A stretch of 36,327 bases of DNA from Reticulitermes lucifugus (lineage: Eukaryota > Arthropoda > Insecta > Blattodea > Rhinotermitidae), in NCBI GenBank assembly GCA_026260175.1, contig JAKCWW010003903.1, forward strand, positions 8,295 to 44,621. Reading direction: 5' to 3'. Below the pieces are notes generated by a model. It did no database searches. It saw only the letters and a program-made list of their open reading frames with translations, and was not told the origin of the DNA. Position 1 is the first letter of the stretch. Every line of letters starts with the position of its first letter. A program made the position numbers and the translations under genes. Below are positions 11,629-22,645 of this stretch, one piece after another.

Positions 11629-12224
11629 AACAGTCTTTTTATCTTCTCGTGTCTAATAGTGCACGATAGGTGGATTTAAAAATGAATGCGCCATTAAAAA
11701 TGATATTAAGTGAAGTTTCACGCTGAGATCAAGAGGTATTATGGCTGAAAGAGGTAAGTGTAAAATGTGGTTTCACTAACCATCAGCTTAAAGAAAAAGT
11801 GTCGAATACTCAGAACTGGCAACGCCTATAATTAAGATTTCTCTTATTTCCAAAAACTTCAGTCCGCAGACTTTCATTAGTTTGAGATCTAAAAATTTCC
11901 CACTTCTTACTCAGTTTTTCAGTTACCACATTGCTGACCACAGAGTAATGGCACACTGCAGGATATTCATGCCTGCCAGTTATTATGAAGTTCCATGAAA
12001 CTTGGTGCTCATTTTCAATGCTTTCCTGTGGGCCTTTACCTGTGATGTCCACTGACTATTGTAGTCTTTGCGGCTGCATTGGGCCCTATCGTTCGTGGGG
12101 GCGGGGGGTGCGAAAAACTGTGTTTCAGATTTTGTCAAGAAATATTTTTATATAAATCGTTATCTTTTCAGTACAGGATTAGGGGTTTGCAGTGCACCCG
12201 AAAATGTCTTAAACGGACACATCT
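11629..12224. other. Unassigned stretch
   Basis: No coding region or element end recognised. A G-rich patch lies near 12100-12115. Confidence 0.5.
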
Positions 12225-12515
12225 ACATACTGGCGAGGCTACGGACAGGATCTTCGGGGAATCGTGGTTCGATTACCGAAAGAAGCAAGAAAGTTATATC
12301 TACTCTAAAGGATTCAGACCGGGTCTGGGGCTCACTTAACCTGTTACCCAGTGGCAGTGGTGCCTTTTTCTCTGGAAATAAAGCGGTTGACACGTTAGGC
12401 TAGCCATTCACGTTCATATACTGTCGAGATCAAGAATGTGTGGAGCTATGCCTCCACTTCCGCATATGCTTTTATGGCGTGGTGCTTAAATCAGCACAGG
12501 ATAACTTTACTTTCT
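12225..12515 (+). mobile_element. tRNA-derived SINE, family A
   Basis: B-box-like GGTTCGATTACC (12266-12277) is followed by CAGACCGGGTCTGGGGCTCA, ACCCAGTGGC, GGAAATAAAGCGG and the terminal GGCGTGGTGCTTAA, in the same order as the copy at 27424. Confidence 0.65.
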
Positions 12516-13929
12516 TCTGGATGCAAATCCTAAGAGAAGGCAGGCGAACCTGTGGTACGCGTACCAAAGAAAAATTTCGCCCGCGGCATTCACTTCTGTT
12601 CTAAGTTCTTTTTTTGCCCGACCAAGTTTGCTTTATTATGAATATGCGTACTTAACACCTATTTGTCCGTTTTACAAACTTAGCAGTAAACAGCCAATCA
12701 AAGCATCCAAAGGAGGACCAGATGAACAAAATCTTACTGAGCCTACCCCCTTCCTAAACAAAGGAATTTTAGGAGATCTGCCAGGAAACATCAGTACAAA
12801 TTCGGTTACAGGCTAGCAATTGATTGTAGTGTTCATTCTTTTGTCTACGTAAGTGAAATTTCAACATTTTTTGACACTTAAAAGGTGACAACAATTACCG
12901 ATATAGTGATATAGTGAAGTGAAGCTTTGGAAGCGACAAATATTTACGCTATTATTAATTCGACTACAGTATTTCCTGAATTCTAAGAAGCAACTTTCCT
13001 GCCGGTTTAAAATTTCTTAAATTTGGGTGTGATAACCATACTAAGCAATTTTATTTCTGCGCTTGCTTTTAATAAGAGACAATTTTGAAATTTACTGATC
13101 GGGGCGAGTTCAGCGTAAAAAAGAATTACTTTAGTACTGCAATATTCGTCGGCCTAGTCCAGGTTCTGTTATTCGTCGATTTGCTTAGTGTTTGGATGAA
13201 ATTCATTTGTTTCTGGCGAATGAAAAACTGTCACTTCGAGAATTATATGACGTGTGGATTTGTAGATTGATATTTTCTTTACATATGTTCCCTTGCATTT
13301 AAATGAGTTGAACTCCAAATTACACATGTTTAAAAATACCGATGTTATATTTGATAGCGTAACAGCTTTTGAAATTAAATTAAATTTTTTTAATCGGGAT
13401 GCCAATAGTGACACTTCCAAATATTCTCCATTCCTACAAAAACACATTAATGATGTTAAAGTTAATGAAAACTAAGGCACTTTGAGCTTTCAAATGCAAT
13501 TTACAAACACAACTGATCCATCTATCGAATTATTACTCCGTTCAAGTAATTTGAAGAAACTTCGCAATCTATGGAATGGCCAGACAGTGTACTATGAGAG
13601 GAATGGATTTGGAAAGCTTGCAATGGATTGATAAGAATAATATTGAGACGCGGTTTATTGATTTAAAACCAGGTCAACTTGGAGACAAAAGTTTGTCAAA
13701 TTGAAAGCAAAACTAGAAAGTATTGGATAGACTGGTTAGTCGGATCAACACTGAAATGTTCAGAAAATGAAGCTCAGAAATTATGGAATTGCATTTTTGC
13801 AACTTATGACTGTTTCAAAAATGTAGCAGTGGCAGCATTATCAGAGCTCATGTCTACATATATAGACTACACGCGAGTCGTTGTTTCCAGCAATAAACGT
13901 TGTTAATTTTAATATTATTCATTCCGTGC
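12516..13929. other. Unassigned AT-rich stretch
   Basis: Several frames of 60-90 codons occur on both strands (for example 13169-13447 reverse and 13679-13906 forward), with no domain or splice evidence. 13550-13910 might be a decayed element between the SINE and the foldback unit. Confidence 0.5.
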
Positions 13930-14165
13930 TTTGTGACTAAATTGCCCATTTATAAAATCAATATATGCACATCTAACATACACAACAACATAACCTCTTG
14001 TTTTTTCTTACATATTTTGGCGGAACTCCGCCATCATCAGGGAGCCTGTACACATATAGACTCCCTCGAGATGGCGGAGTTCCTCCAAAACATGTAGGAG
14101 TAAAGAAGAGACTATTGTTGTGTATGTTAGTTGTGCATATGTTGGTTTTATAAATGAGAAACTTT
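13930..14165. mobile_element. Second foldback element with ~95-bp arms
   Basis: Inverted arms are about 13948-14044 and 14061-14155, with weaker similarity continuing outward to about 13930 and 14165. Matching blocks include TTTATAAAA with TGCACATCTAACATACACAA on the left against TTGTGTATGTTAGTTGTGCA on the right. Near the centre each arm carries a GGCGGA(A/G)(T/C)TCC(G/T)CC hairpin preceded, on the reading strand, by CTGATGA or CTCGAGA and followed by AAAA(T/C). A remnant of the same family lies at 32360-32465. Confidence 0.7.
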
Positions 14166-14609
14166 GTCAAGTATAAGTATGAGAGTCGCCATAATGAAGA
14201 AGATGGTGCTGCATGCATAGCTCTCAAAACATCAACTAGAAACCCGACATGAAGTATTTTTCGTTCACTTGCTTTTTCTCTCCTTTTGCTATATTAATAC
14301 GAAACAAGTATTGTCGTGACTACTTTATTACTATCACAGTGATATTTACTTTGTTGCCTCTAAGGTAATATTGATAAATAATGCCATTTTCAAATTGTCT
14401 AGTATAAAAAAATATAGATTTTTTTTAATTATTTGGACATTCTTCCTGAAACATTTAGGCCTACATTGATTCTAATATCTCTGTGCCGTAATTTTTATTA
14501 CGAAAACAAAATGAACACAAGTAAACAAAGATGTAAAATAAAACAAAATTAACAAAGCTTGCTGGAGATGGTACAATCCTGTTACTAACCCGCCAGCATC
14601 GACCTCCGT

Positions 14610-15025
14610 CGTCACTACAGTGGCTCTTGCTCCATAAGAAATTTTGATGCACAAAAAGTGTATAATGGCACAAGGATAGCAGTCAAGAAATTGATGCTAC
14701 ATGTTGATGAAAATCCAGCATTGACCGGCTGTACAAAAGAAGGGGTTGTATTTACTCCCGAAATATCAACAATCCCCAGTGACGTACCAGTTCAATTTAG
14801 GCGACTGCAGTTTGCACTCCGCCTTGTACCAGCTACGTTCTTCAACAGACTATAATGGCAATCCCTTCAGTTGCAGTTACTGATCCTGAAACTAACTGCT
14901 TTCTCATCGACAATTATATGTAGCGTGTTCCCGGCTTGGAAATGCAGAATAAATGTACATACAGGCCGCTACAGGACATAATAAAACTACAGTGCGTGAA
15001 GAGGAGTTACTTTAAATGCAACATG
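14610..15025 (+). pseudogene. Helitron helicase C-terminal remnant
   Basis: 14650-14800 translates to YNGTRIAVKKL...IPSDVPVQFRRLQFALRL, the last part of a Helitron/PIF1-like helicase. The family continues with a SQGQ-type motif and then an LYVACSR-type motif. Here the region after 14845 retains QSLQL and LKLTAFSSTI-like sequence only in shifted frames with stops. The upstream replication-initiator and main helicase motifs are missing, so this is a dead fragment. Confidence 0.65.
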
Positions 15026-15172
15026 ACTTCAGATATCAATCGACAATAAACATTGTGCAGAAAGTCGTGCAGTAAAGGTGCATTGTTTAAGGGAATGTTT
15101 TAAGTTTTATGTTTTTGGTCATAAAGTAACAAAGACCAATTTTTTATATTGTTCATATCGTGCATTGTCACT

Positions 15173-15421
15173 GATCAAACACACAATACTTAAACCAACA
15201 AATGCACTCTTATTATTTTAGATATTATATATTACAATATCTGTAGACTAATCTGCTACGTTAGTTTTGTGTAACTTGACTCTAAAATTTAAATTGATGG
15301 ATCTCTTTTGCCTGTTTGGTACTGATAAATTTTAAATTATTCGTCTACAGATATTGTAATACATAATATCTAAAATAATAAAAGTGCATTTGTTGGTTTG
15401 AGTATTGTGTGTTTGATTAAC
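15173..15421. mobile_element. Foldback/MITE with ~77-bp inverted arms
   Basis: Arms 15173-15249 and 15345-15421 are inverted copies with only a few differences, for example ACACACAATACT and ATGCACTCTTATTATTTTAG against their complements. A 95-bp spacer separates them. It has no coding potential, and target duplications are not obvious. The block GTGCATTTGTTGGTTT is shared with other foldback units in the window (14131, 32440, and the reverse strand at ~36105). Confidence 0.75.
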
Positions 15422-16067
15422 AACGACCAGTTCGGAGAAGGAGTGTATCAACTTGCTTAAAATAAATTAGACACGTTATTGGATGCCTAAAAAGGATCCC
15501 TAAAAATTCTTTCAAGTATTTTGTTTCCTCTGTCTGTAATAACGTTAATTATAATAATATAATTGCAATATTAAATTACATTTATTCATTGGGTCAGTCA
15601 TTTGAAACAAGGAGTCGTAACAGCCTCAGTTACTTGCCTGTTTTTCTCCGTATTGCCTTCTTCGAGGACAATGTTGTTCTAATACATAACAATTGTAACA
15701 TATTAATACAGTATATAATAATTAACAACAGTAATAATAATAAATAATGATAACGGAAGACTTCAGGACCTTGTTTGGCTGCTCAAAATTGCCATGGGCA
15801 CGCGAAATTCTTTCTCCGAATATTATCAAAAATTTGGGCAAGTGCCCTCAAAACGTTTTGTCAGCCCTGTCCTAGGATATATTCCATAATGTGTGTGAAT
15901 TGAAAGTCTTTCATTAAAACAAGTCAATTATTGTATATCTTATGAATACGAATTTTAATTTTATTTTGTATGGTACGTCATCCACTGCCACACTTAAGTG
16001 ATTTATCTTATTGAGTCCTGGTAGTCTCTTTTGTTTCACTGACATCAGATTTTGAGGCTGGATAACA
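15422..16067. other. Unassigned AT-rich stretch
   Basis: Rich in AATAATAAT around 15555-15750. No gene, RNA or element terminus recognised. Confidence 0.55.
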
Positions 16068-16325
16068 TAATCGGTGTAATGACCAGGCTCCTGGCTGGAC
16101 GTCCGAGGAAGAGTGGTTAAGCTCCTCACAGGGACAAGATATTTATCTCTTCTCCAAAGCGCCCAGACCGGCTCTGAGACCCATCCAGCCTCCTATTCTA
16201 TGCGTGTCTGAGGCCCTTTCCCGCAGTAAAACGGCCAGGGCGTAAAACTGGCCCCTCATCCCACCTAGTGCCGAGGTTAAGAATGAGTGGAGGTGAAACT
16301 AAATACGTCTTCATGGCATGCACAG
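16068..16325 (+). mobile_element. tRNA-derived SINE, family A
   Basis: The head has GTGTAATGACCAGGCTCCTG. The body has CCCAGACCGGCTCTGAGACC, CAGCCTCCTATTC, CCCGCAGTAAAACGGCC and GTGCCGAGGTTAAGAA. The order matches the copies at 501 and 27424. Confidence 0.7.
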
Positions 16326-16581
16326 GGGCAACTGTAACTTTTTACTTGTACATTATTGGAGTTATACCCGCGCCTGCATTGTAGTGTGTCAGTTTGCCTT
16401 TTGTACGAGTATTAGTATATATAAATACTCCAGTTTAATAATATGTCCTTATCACGTGTCCAGCGTATTTATCTTCTCAAGTGTCTGTTACTACGTGGGG
16501 AAGTCAGTAAGTCACAAATAGGAACCCAAATTTAAGTAAGTGGCATTTCCAGAATAAGTAATTTATTCTTCCTCATAACCT

Positions 16582-17551
16582 TCAGATACATGAGTATACT
16601 CGGCCCATCACTTTACCAATTTCAGGAAAGCACCTGTCCAAAACTGCGTAGGCTGCTGTAATAGCCACATGTTCAACGTCTGCATCGCCGAAAAAACTGT
16701 TGCCACCAAGATGTCTTTCAGTGGACCGAAGAAGTGAAAATCGCTCTGGGCAAGGTTCGGGCTGTAGGACGGGTGATGAATAAGGTCCCATTTGGGTTCC
16801 TGAATACCCTCCTGGGTTTCGCGCGCTGGATGAGATCTGGCATTGTTTTGCACGAGCTGTAGTCCTCTGCTTAGTAGCCCGGGTCCTTTTCTGCGAACTC
16901 AATCTGCAAGTGTCTGCAGAACTGCGCAGTACGTGTCATTGACAATTTCCCCAGGCTTTTGAAAATGGACAAGAAGTAAACCTTGAGAGTCACAAAAACA
17001 GTCAGCACAACCTTTCCCGCCGATTGCACAACTTTAAACATTTTGGTTACAAGTGAACCGGGATGCTTCCATTGCATGGAGGCACGTTTTGATTCGGTTT
17101 GGGAATCATGGACCCATGACTCATTACTGGTAAAAATTTGTTGACTATGTTTTCATCCTCAGCCTGGTAGCGAGAAAAGTGTTCCAATGTAAGCTTCATT
17201 CATGTTATTTTGTGCTCATGATTCAATTCTGTGGCAAACACCTAGCGCAAATTTTCGAAAGTTCAGACGATCTTGTATTATGCCGTAGGCCAACTCATCC
17301 GAACACACAGTAGCGTCCGCTGCATCGCCTATAGTTACCCGTCTATCAGCTCGGACTATTGCTTCCACGTGGCTCACAGCCCATGTGTTGAGATTTCCAC
17401 TGGGGACCCCGGTTTGTCATTGCCTTAGTTTCGAACGTCCTTGTAAGAATTTCTCAACTCAGCTGTAAACAGCCTTACCCAACAAAAAGATCTCGCCATA
17501 CACAGGAAGCATGTCTTTATGAATATCCTTGGCCGAATGTCCTTTCGCCTA
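16582..17551 (-). pseudogene. mariner transposase, decayed
   Basis: Reverse-strand remains of a Tc1/mariner transposase, the cut-and-paste DDE enzyme. From 17540 downward come an N-terminal HTH-like stretch with many stops, then WKHPGS with a SAGKVVLTVF core (17077-16900). Next is DNA-end chemistry sequence with NARSH (catalytic Asp lost in the visible frame), then HPSYSPNLAQSDFHFFGPLKD (the D of QSD fits the third acidic position). A C-terminal tail ends with a stop at 16582. At least two frameshifts split the central part between overlapping frames near 16850. The 5' end runs into an assembly gap, so full length is unknown. It cannot encode an active enzyme. Confidence 0.85.
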
Positions 17552-17574
17552 NNNNNNNNNNNGGGGGGGGGGGG
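17552..17574. other. Assembly gap followed by a poly-G run
   Basis: Eleven undetermined bases (17552-17562) are followed by 12 consecutive G. The gap interrupts the 5' side of the mariner remnant. The G run probably marks why assembly failed here, so sequence on either side may be mis-joined. Confidence 0.95.
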
Positions 17575-17742
17575 AACAGCATGCTGCTCTGTCATGTATA
17601 GTTTCTACAGTACAATTGCAATGATTAACCACTCGGGACAATCACGTCACTTGCATATGCATGGTCGAACTGTGGTGAGAAACCACCACGGAATGTGCTG
17701 CCACCCACTGCTGCAAACTCAGACTCGATTAATACTTAAATA

Positions 17743-18480
17743 CAATCATCCCCCGAACTTACGTCGTAGGTGGTTCAGACCGACGACGTTAGTTGAGACA
17801 ACTAAAGCCGAGACAGATTTTCCCATAAATGCAATGTTAAAATAAGGAGAACGGTTCAAGACAATATCTTTTGACGAAGAAAAAATATATATTCATACAT
17901 ATGAAAAGTTTTCGTAAAATATGAAATAACAAACAAATGAAAATTTAAGGAGGAAGCGCTTCCTCTTGAAATTTAGGCTGGTCATCTGGATCATCTCCAG
18001 TGTCCAATAGGACATGTGGCAACACACGAGTCCCTGAAAGTGACTTAAAAAATCAAGCACTGAAGGCTGGCGAGACAAACGCAATGTTCTTCTGCTTCAG
18101 GACCTTGCCATAGCAAACAAGCAACCCATAATTCCTTGTCTAGTTGTTGCTGTTTGCTGTTCCTTCGAAGCACTGCCCTCAAACACCTTGATGCTAGCTT
18201 CAATGAGACCAAGCTCCTCAGTCAACATTGTAACCGTCAAGGCCCTCACCTTAGGCTCACGCTCAGGTTCCTCAGCTTCTTCAAGGGCGCTTTGTTTCCG
18301 AATTTCAACAAGATGGTCGAGCGTAAGATCCTAATCATGCTATTTCAGCAAGTCGAACATGTCTTCAGCACTATACTGTACGTACGAGTTTGCGTGCTTG
18401 GCTGTATACTGAGTCAAAGAGGCATAAGACGTAAGTTCGGAACAACGTAAGTCAAGACAATATAAGTCGGGGGATGACTG
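17743..18480 (-). mobile_element. Tigger/pogo-type DNA transposon remnant
   Basis: Ends are inverted repeats, CAATCATCCCCCGAACTTA at the left and CAGTCATCCCCCGACTTA when the right end is read on the reverse strand. TA flanks both sides (17741-17742, 18481-18482), as expected for Tigger/pogo. The reverse strand from about 18330 to 17893 encodes a broken transposase C-terminus. It has an acidic LTLDHLVEIRKQSALEEAEE segment, a later AATTRQGI-like stretch and an SVLDFL tail similar to the SxxDFF ends of Tigger proteins. Stops and frameshifts make it a pseudogene, and the catalytic DDE region is absent. Confidence 0.75.
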
Positions 18481-18799
18481 TATTGTGCTGCATTCATTTG
18501 TGAGTGACTCACCGTCTTATTACCTTTGCCTGCATTATGAATCCCATTAACTCTTATCTTTATTTTTTGGGTGTGTGGGGTTATTTTTTGGTGTCACTTT
18601 ATCCTAGAATTTGCATCTAAAAATGTCCATTGAAATGGATCCGTTGTCTTATGCCACTGACATGCTGCAAAACCTCAGTAGCAAAAACACGAAGCCCTTG
18701 ATACTAAACCATCAGTTTGAAACACGTCGGAATAATGTAAAGATCAATAAATAAAGATAGTGGATGCGTTTGACGGTACAAAAAGGCTGATTATTTGAA

Positions 18800-18905
18800 A
18801 CAGCCGGTGGTTATTTTGAGAATCATATGAAAATCATAAATACACTGTACGGGCAAAATGCAAAGTTCATAAATGTTATAGCAGGCGTTACATATAAGCT
18901 AGATA
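18800..18905 (+). repeat. Interspersed repeat, copy 2
   Basis: CAGCCGGTGG, TTGAGAATCATATGAAAATC, TACACTGTACGGGCAAAATG and ATGTTATAGCAGGCGTTACA match the copy at 10140-10290 in order and orientation. Class unknown. Confidence 0.6.
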
Positions 18906-19021
18906 CCGTTGATGCTTTCCCTCCCACTGCATCATATCCTGCACCCCGCCACTACACGCTATATTCCTGAACAACAACGGTTTCAAATACGTAAACAATC
19001 CCGTCATTACGCCGAACAATG

Positions 19022-19107
19022 ATTGGTTGAAATGCTTATTACGTCACGAGCTGGACTTAGGGCTGGGAGGGAGCAGTTCGTATTACAGTGCAGGATTGTG
19101 TATAAAA
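19022..19107 (+). promoter_or_regulatory. Promoter-like cluster: inverted CCAAT, CRE-like site, TATA box
   Basis: ATTGG (19022-19026), TTACGTCA (19039-19046, a near-perfect CRE) and TATAAAAAG (19101-19109) lie in the order and spacing of a polymerase II core promoter, with a start expected near 19130. It lies 3.7 kb upstream of the first visible acetyltransferase exon on the same strand. It could serve that gene's missing 5' exon, or be the promoter of a retroelement such as an LTR. Confidence 0.35.
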
Positions 19108-19438
19108 AGGCAGGTAGCTAGAAGGTGAAGAAGTTTCTTAACCTTTATTCACCACATGGGTGGCCGTTCTGAAGGCTGAAGGAACACATTACTTAGAACC
19201 AGGAAGGCAACTGCGAGTGTGTGGAAACCAGGTGTTATCATAAGCAAGAGATCCTGGGACATGATATATGTTACTTTAATATTCCGAGTCTTTTTTCATC
19301 GAGTAGTACACAGTATAAGAATAGTTTTGTTTTAACCTCTGGAACTTAAAAAAGTGATTATATTTGTTATAAAAATGGAGATGAAATTTGAAAGAGTAAT
19401 AAATTCCGAAGCTTTACAAAGTCATCGATGGAAATCTA

Positions 19439-20300
19439 CGGTAAGGTGATAACTTAAGGAGACTGAAGTAAATTTAGTTGTAGATGATATTAGAATGGAC
19501 CATCGAAAGATTTGGTGTGAGAGTGTGGATACGGATTAGTGGAGTGATATTGTGAACGTGGCAATGAACAGTCCAGTACTACGACAGCAGAGGAATTTCT
19601 CTACCAGCTAAGCGTCTGTTAATATCGAGAAATAATCTGATCCATGGACTTAATTAAGATGATAATTTAAGTAATTGTATGAAGCATAAACTTTTGGAGA
19701 TCTGAGTGTAGATGGGAGGACAAAAATATTGAATCTTAAAACATACAGGTTGTGAAGGTGTTGACTGGATTCATCTGGCTAAGGATAGGGTCCAGGTGCG
19801 GGCTGCTGTGAACACGATAAGGTGATAAGTGGCAGGGAATTTCAGGTCTAGCTGAGACACTGGTTTTGGCTTCTAAAAGACTGCGTTCCATAGATTTAAC
19901 CAACTAGTGAGTTAAGATGATAATTTAAATACACTGAAGGAAATATTCCTGGTGGTAGAGCGAGGCATAGACGAGGGGATAATATTAAAACTAATTTTAA
20001 GATCACAGTATATGAGAATGTGGACTGGATATATCTGGCCCAGGGGCGGGTTCGTACGAACGCGGTACCTTTGGGATCCATTACAGGCGAAAAATTCTTG
20101 TCTAGCTGAGCGACTATTAGATTCTCAAAAAGGTCCCCACTGCATAAAGTTCTTTAGTTAAGGTGACAATTTGAGTAGAAATGTCGAAAATATAACTTGA
20201 ATATAAAGAAAGTTCGAGATCCATAAGAAGCACGTGATTTCTTGATAATGTGCGCGACTATAAGCTTCTCAAGAAGGACTCTGCTTCATGAACGTGCTTC
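19439..20300 (+). repeat. Degenerate tandem array of LINE 3' tails
   Basis: Four units each start with a TTAAGATGATAATTTAAG-like block (19441, 19654, 19912, 20158; spacing about 215, 258 and 246 bp). The first three units contain a TGTGGACTGGATTTATCTGG-like segment, the fourth lacks it, and all end with an AGCTTCTCAAGAAGGACTCT-like segment. The segments match the tail at 779-965, so the array derives from LINE ends. Units have diverged strongly from each other. Confidence 0.6.
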
Positions 20301-21384
20301 GTTTTTTAAATCACTCTATTCCTTTCACTTCTTTTCTCCTTTCCTGTATCACATGGTAACAGCGTGTAGCGCCTTTTCACTCCCACCTCCTAGTTTCATT
20401 ACGAATGCAGCAAAGAACAATACACAGCAACATAAATATTTCAGTATTTCGTTATTTTACAAAGCTTGCTGGCCTTGATCATTGTTTTAGTCTTTTACTG
20501 TTAGTCTCTCTCTTTGTTTTATTGTTCCGGTTTCATAATGATATTACAGCTTTAATGACATCACAAGTCAAACGTGGTGTAGTTGTATTTTTTATTATTC
20601 CTTCTCAGATATTCTAGTCTAATACCGATACCAAGGATTTTTAATTTATGCACTTCCTTAGCATATTCAGGGTAAGACATTGGAACATTTTCCTTGTCCT
20701 TCAGAAAAGAGCCTGAAAATATTTTCAGACATTACTGGAGCACAACACCCGGAATATATATGCCATTTATCGTGGTCATATTATTTAATCGCGATAAGTG
20801 ACATTACTATTCACTTAAGCACAGCGCAGTAGTGAATACTCTTCACATCTTGATGGTACTATTCACTTTGACAAAACACAGCATTGAAAATTTGTGTAAG
20901 TTATCGTAATTAAATATAACAATCACACGAAGAGTGACAGCAATTTTCACTGGTGTGTTATGCTCAAGCCATAAACGAATAGCATGTAGCGAGAAGGACA
21001 AAACTGAATGCTCGGCTTCCTGATTTATTCTGATAATGGCCAACAATATGCAGAGGGTGTTACATACTGCATACTTCATAAAATTCCCAAAGGCGTTCTT
21101 TGAAGTTTGCGAAGGTTACGTTATGCCTGTTTATGAGAGTGTAACACTAGGTCGCGAATGCGTGAATGTCAGGGTAATCTGTCCCAAGCACTAACATGTA
21201 ATGCTTGTATTCTATTTTGTAAAGAAACCCTAGGAGTTAATGATTTGTAAAAGCGTGTAAGTAATATCGATTTATTCGCATTTTAGGACGCCGTCGGTTA
21301 ACGCATGTTATGTAGCGTCGAATTGCAGGGTAGTTGGTGAATCGCGAATTGAAACGGTGTGGAAGGAGAGGTTTAGGCTAATTT
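20301..21384. other. Unassigned stretch
   Basis: Only frames under 80 codons, mostly low-complexity Phe/Leu/Ser. No element ends found. Confidence 0.5.
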
Positions 21385-21515
21385 GAGGCATGAGTAGAGG
21401 GACTGAAAAAATCACGAAAATTCTCGATCAGGATAGCCAGTCTCCGGGCTAGGTTTTGAACTCGGAACCTCCTGAATACAAAGCAGGAATATATCCAGTT
21501 GACAGCGACGTTCGG
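21385..21515 (-). mobile_element. tRNA-derived SINE, family C
   Basis: Read on the reverse strand: CAACTGGATATATTCCTGCT, then GGAGGTTCCGAGTTCAAAAC as a B-box region, then GCCCGGAGACTGG. The body has ATTTTCGTGATTTTTTCAGT and ends near TGCCTCAAATTA, as in the copy at 22215. Confidence 0.55.
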
Positions 21516-22214
21516 TATGCGAAATAACAAATAAAGCGGTTTGCAAATTGAGTATACTCCATTAGAATACGCCTTGCCACTCGTTTTATTACAAGTATTG
21601 TTTTTACAAGCACCTTAAGGGCGGAAGTCTTCGACACAGTACGCACAGAGCGGTGCGTCTGTTTAATATATCTGAAGGAAATGACATGATAACCCACCGC
21701 AGTCGTGGCTGTACATAAACGCGGGAAACAGTTAACAAATGAACTTTCCACACGTGTTTGCTTTTGGGGAATACCACTTTTGTATCACCAGGTAACCCTG
21801 ACAATGTAATGTTTTGAAGGAAAGCCACTATCTTGAGGACATTCATTCATTCCTGCTGAGAAGTATAACCACTGACATTGTAACATGAGCTGTCACAAGG
21901 TCGACAGCCACTGGCACACAGTTATTATACACCATGAAATATCCTTTGATAATTTACGGTAAGATTTCACAATTCCAGTCTCTGTCAATGGTCCCGGAAC
22001 TTCTGCATTGGTCCGTCGTTGCACACTGTAGCCCTTGAAGGACACTTGATATCACGAATTCAGTGAATAAGCATGCTATATAACTGGTCAGAAGTAGGCC
22101 TGCCGACCGAAGCATAGGTAGGCCTACCCCTCTCTGCAGTTTATTGCAACAACCTTCTGTTCTTGTTCGTGATGAATACTAATGAGCCACAATCATGCAT
22201 AAGACACACTATCG
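21516..22214. other. Unassigned stretch between two SINEs
   Basis: A reverse-strand frame of 100 codons (21449-21751) overlaps the SINE head and has no recognisable domain. Nothing else stands out. Confidence 0.5.
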
Positions 22215-22375
22215 AGCAGTTTTGTGTGGTGTAGCTGTACCGCTGTAGACTTAAATTCGGAAAGTCTTCGGTCCGAATCTAGGCCAGGACACCGACCAAC
22301 CTGAAGTTTTGTGGTTTCCTTCAGACCCTTCAGGAAAATGCAGTGATGCTACCTCAAATTAGGCCATGACACGTT
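22215..22375 (+). mobile_element. tRNA-derived SINE, family C
   Basis: A-box-like GTGGTGTAGCTGTACCGC and B-box-like GGTCCGAATCTAGGCC (22271-22286). The body has GAAGTTTTGTGGTTTCCTTC, CCTTCAGGAAAATGC and CTACCTCAAATTAGGCC. It lies just upstream of the hAT element at 22419. Confidence 0.55.
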
Positions 22376-22418
22376 CTTATAATATCCTTTCAAATTCACT
22401 ATTGACCAATATTTATAT

Positions 22419-22645
22419 CAGGGGTTCTAACCCGCGGCCCGCATGTGGCCCTCAAGTTTGTGTTATGCGGCCCACGGCCACATTTGAAAATTATACGTAT
22501 ATATATTACAAAAATTACACAACAATTTAGGCGGTTACGTGTACCACATATTGTGATTCTTACAAGTGCGGCCCGCGAACCAGCCCACAATAAGGGTTGT
22601 GGCCCTTTGAAGGGGGGGGGGGAAGAAAAATGTTGGACACCTCTG
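22419..22645. mobile_element. Short non-autonomous hAT-type element
   Basis: A 227-bp element with imperfect terminal inverted repeats: CAGGGGTTCTAAC at the left end, and the right end reads CAGAGGTGTCCAAC on the reverse strand. It is flanked by an 8-bp target duplication, ATTTATAT (22411-22418) and ATTTATAC (22646-22653), one mismatch. CAGGGGTGTCCAA-type ends and 8-bp duplications are hallmarks of the hAT superfamily. The interior has several GCGGCCC blocks and a 12-base G run but no transposase. It lies about 170 bp upstream of the acceptor of the first visible acetyltransferase exon. Confidence 0.8.

Noticed and set aside
12068..12403. 111-codon and 86-codon + strand frames
   Set aside because: They overlap the family A SINE and show no domain.
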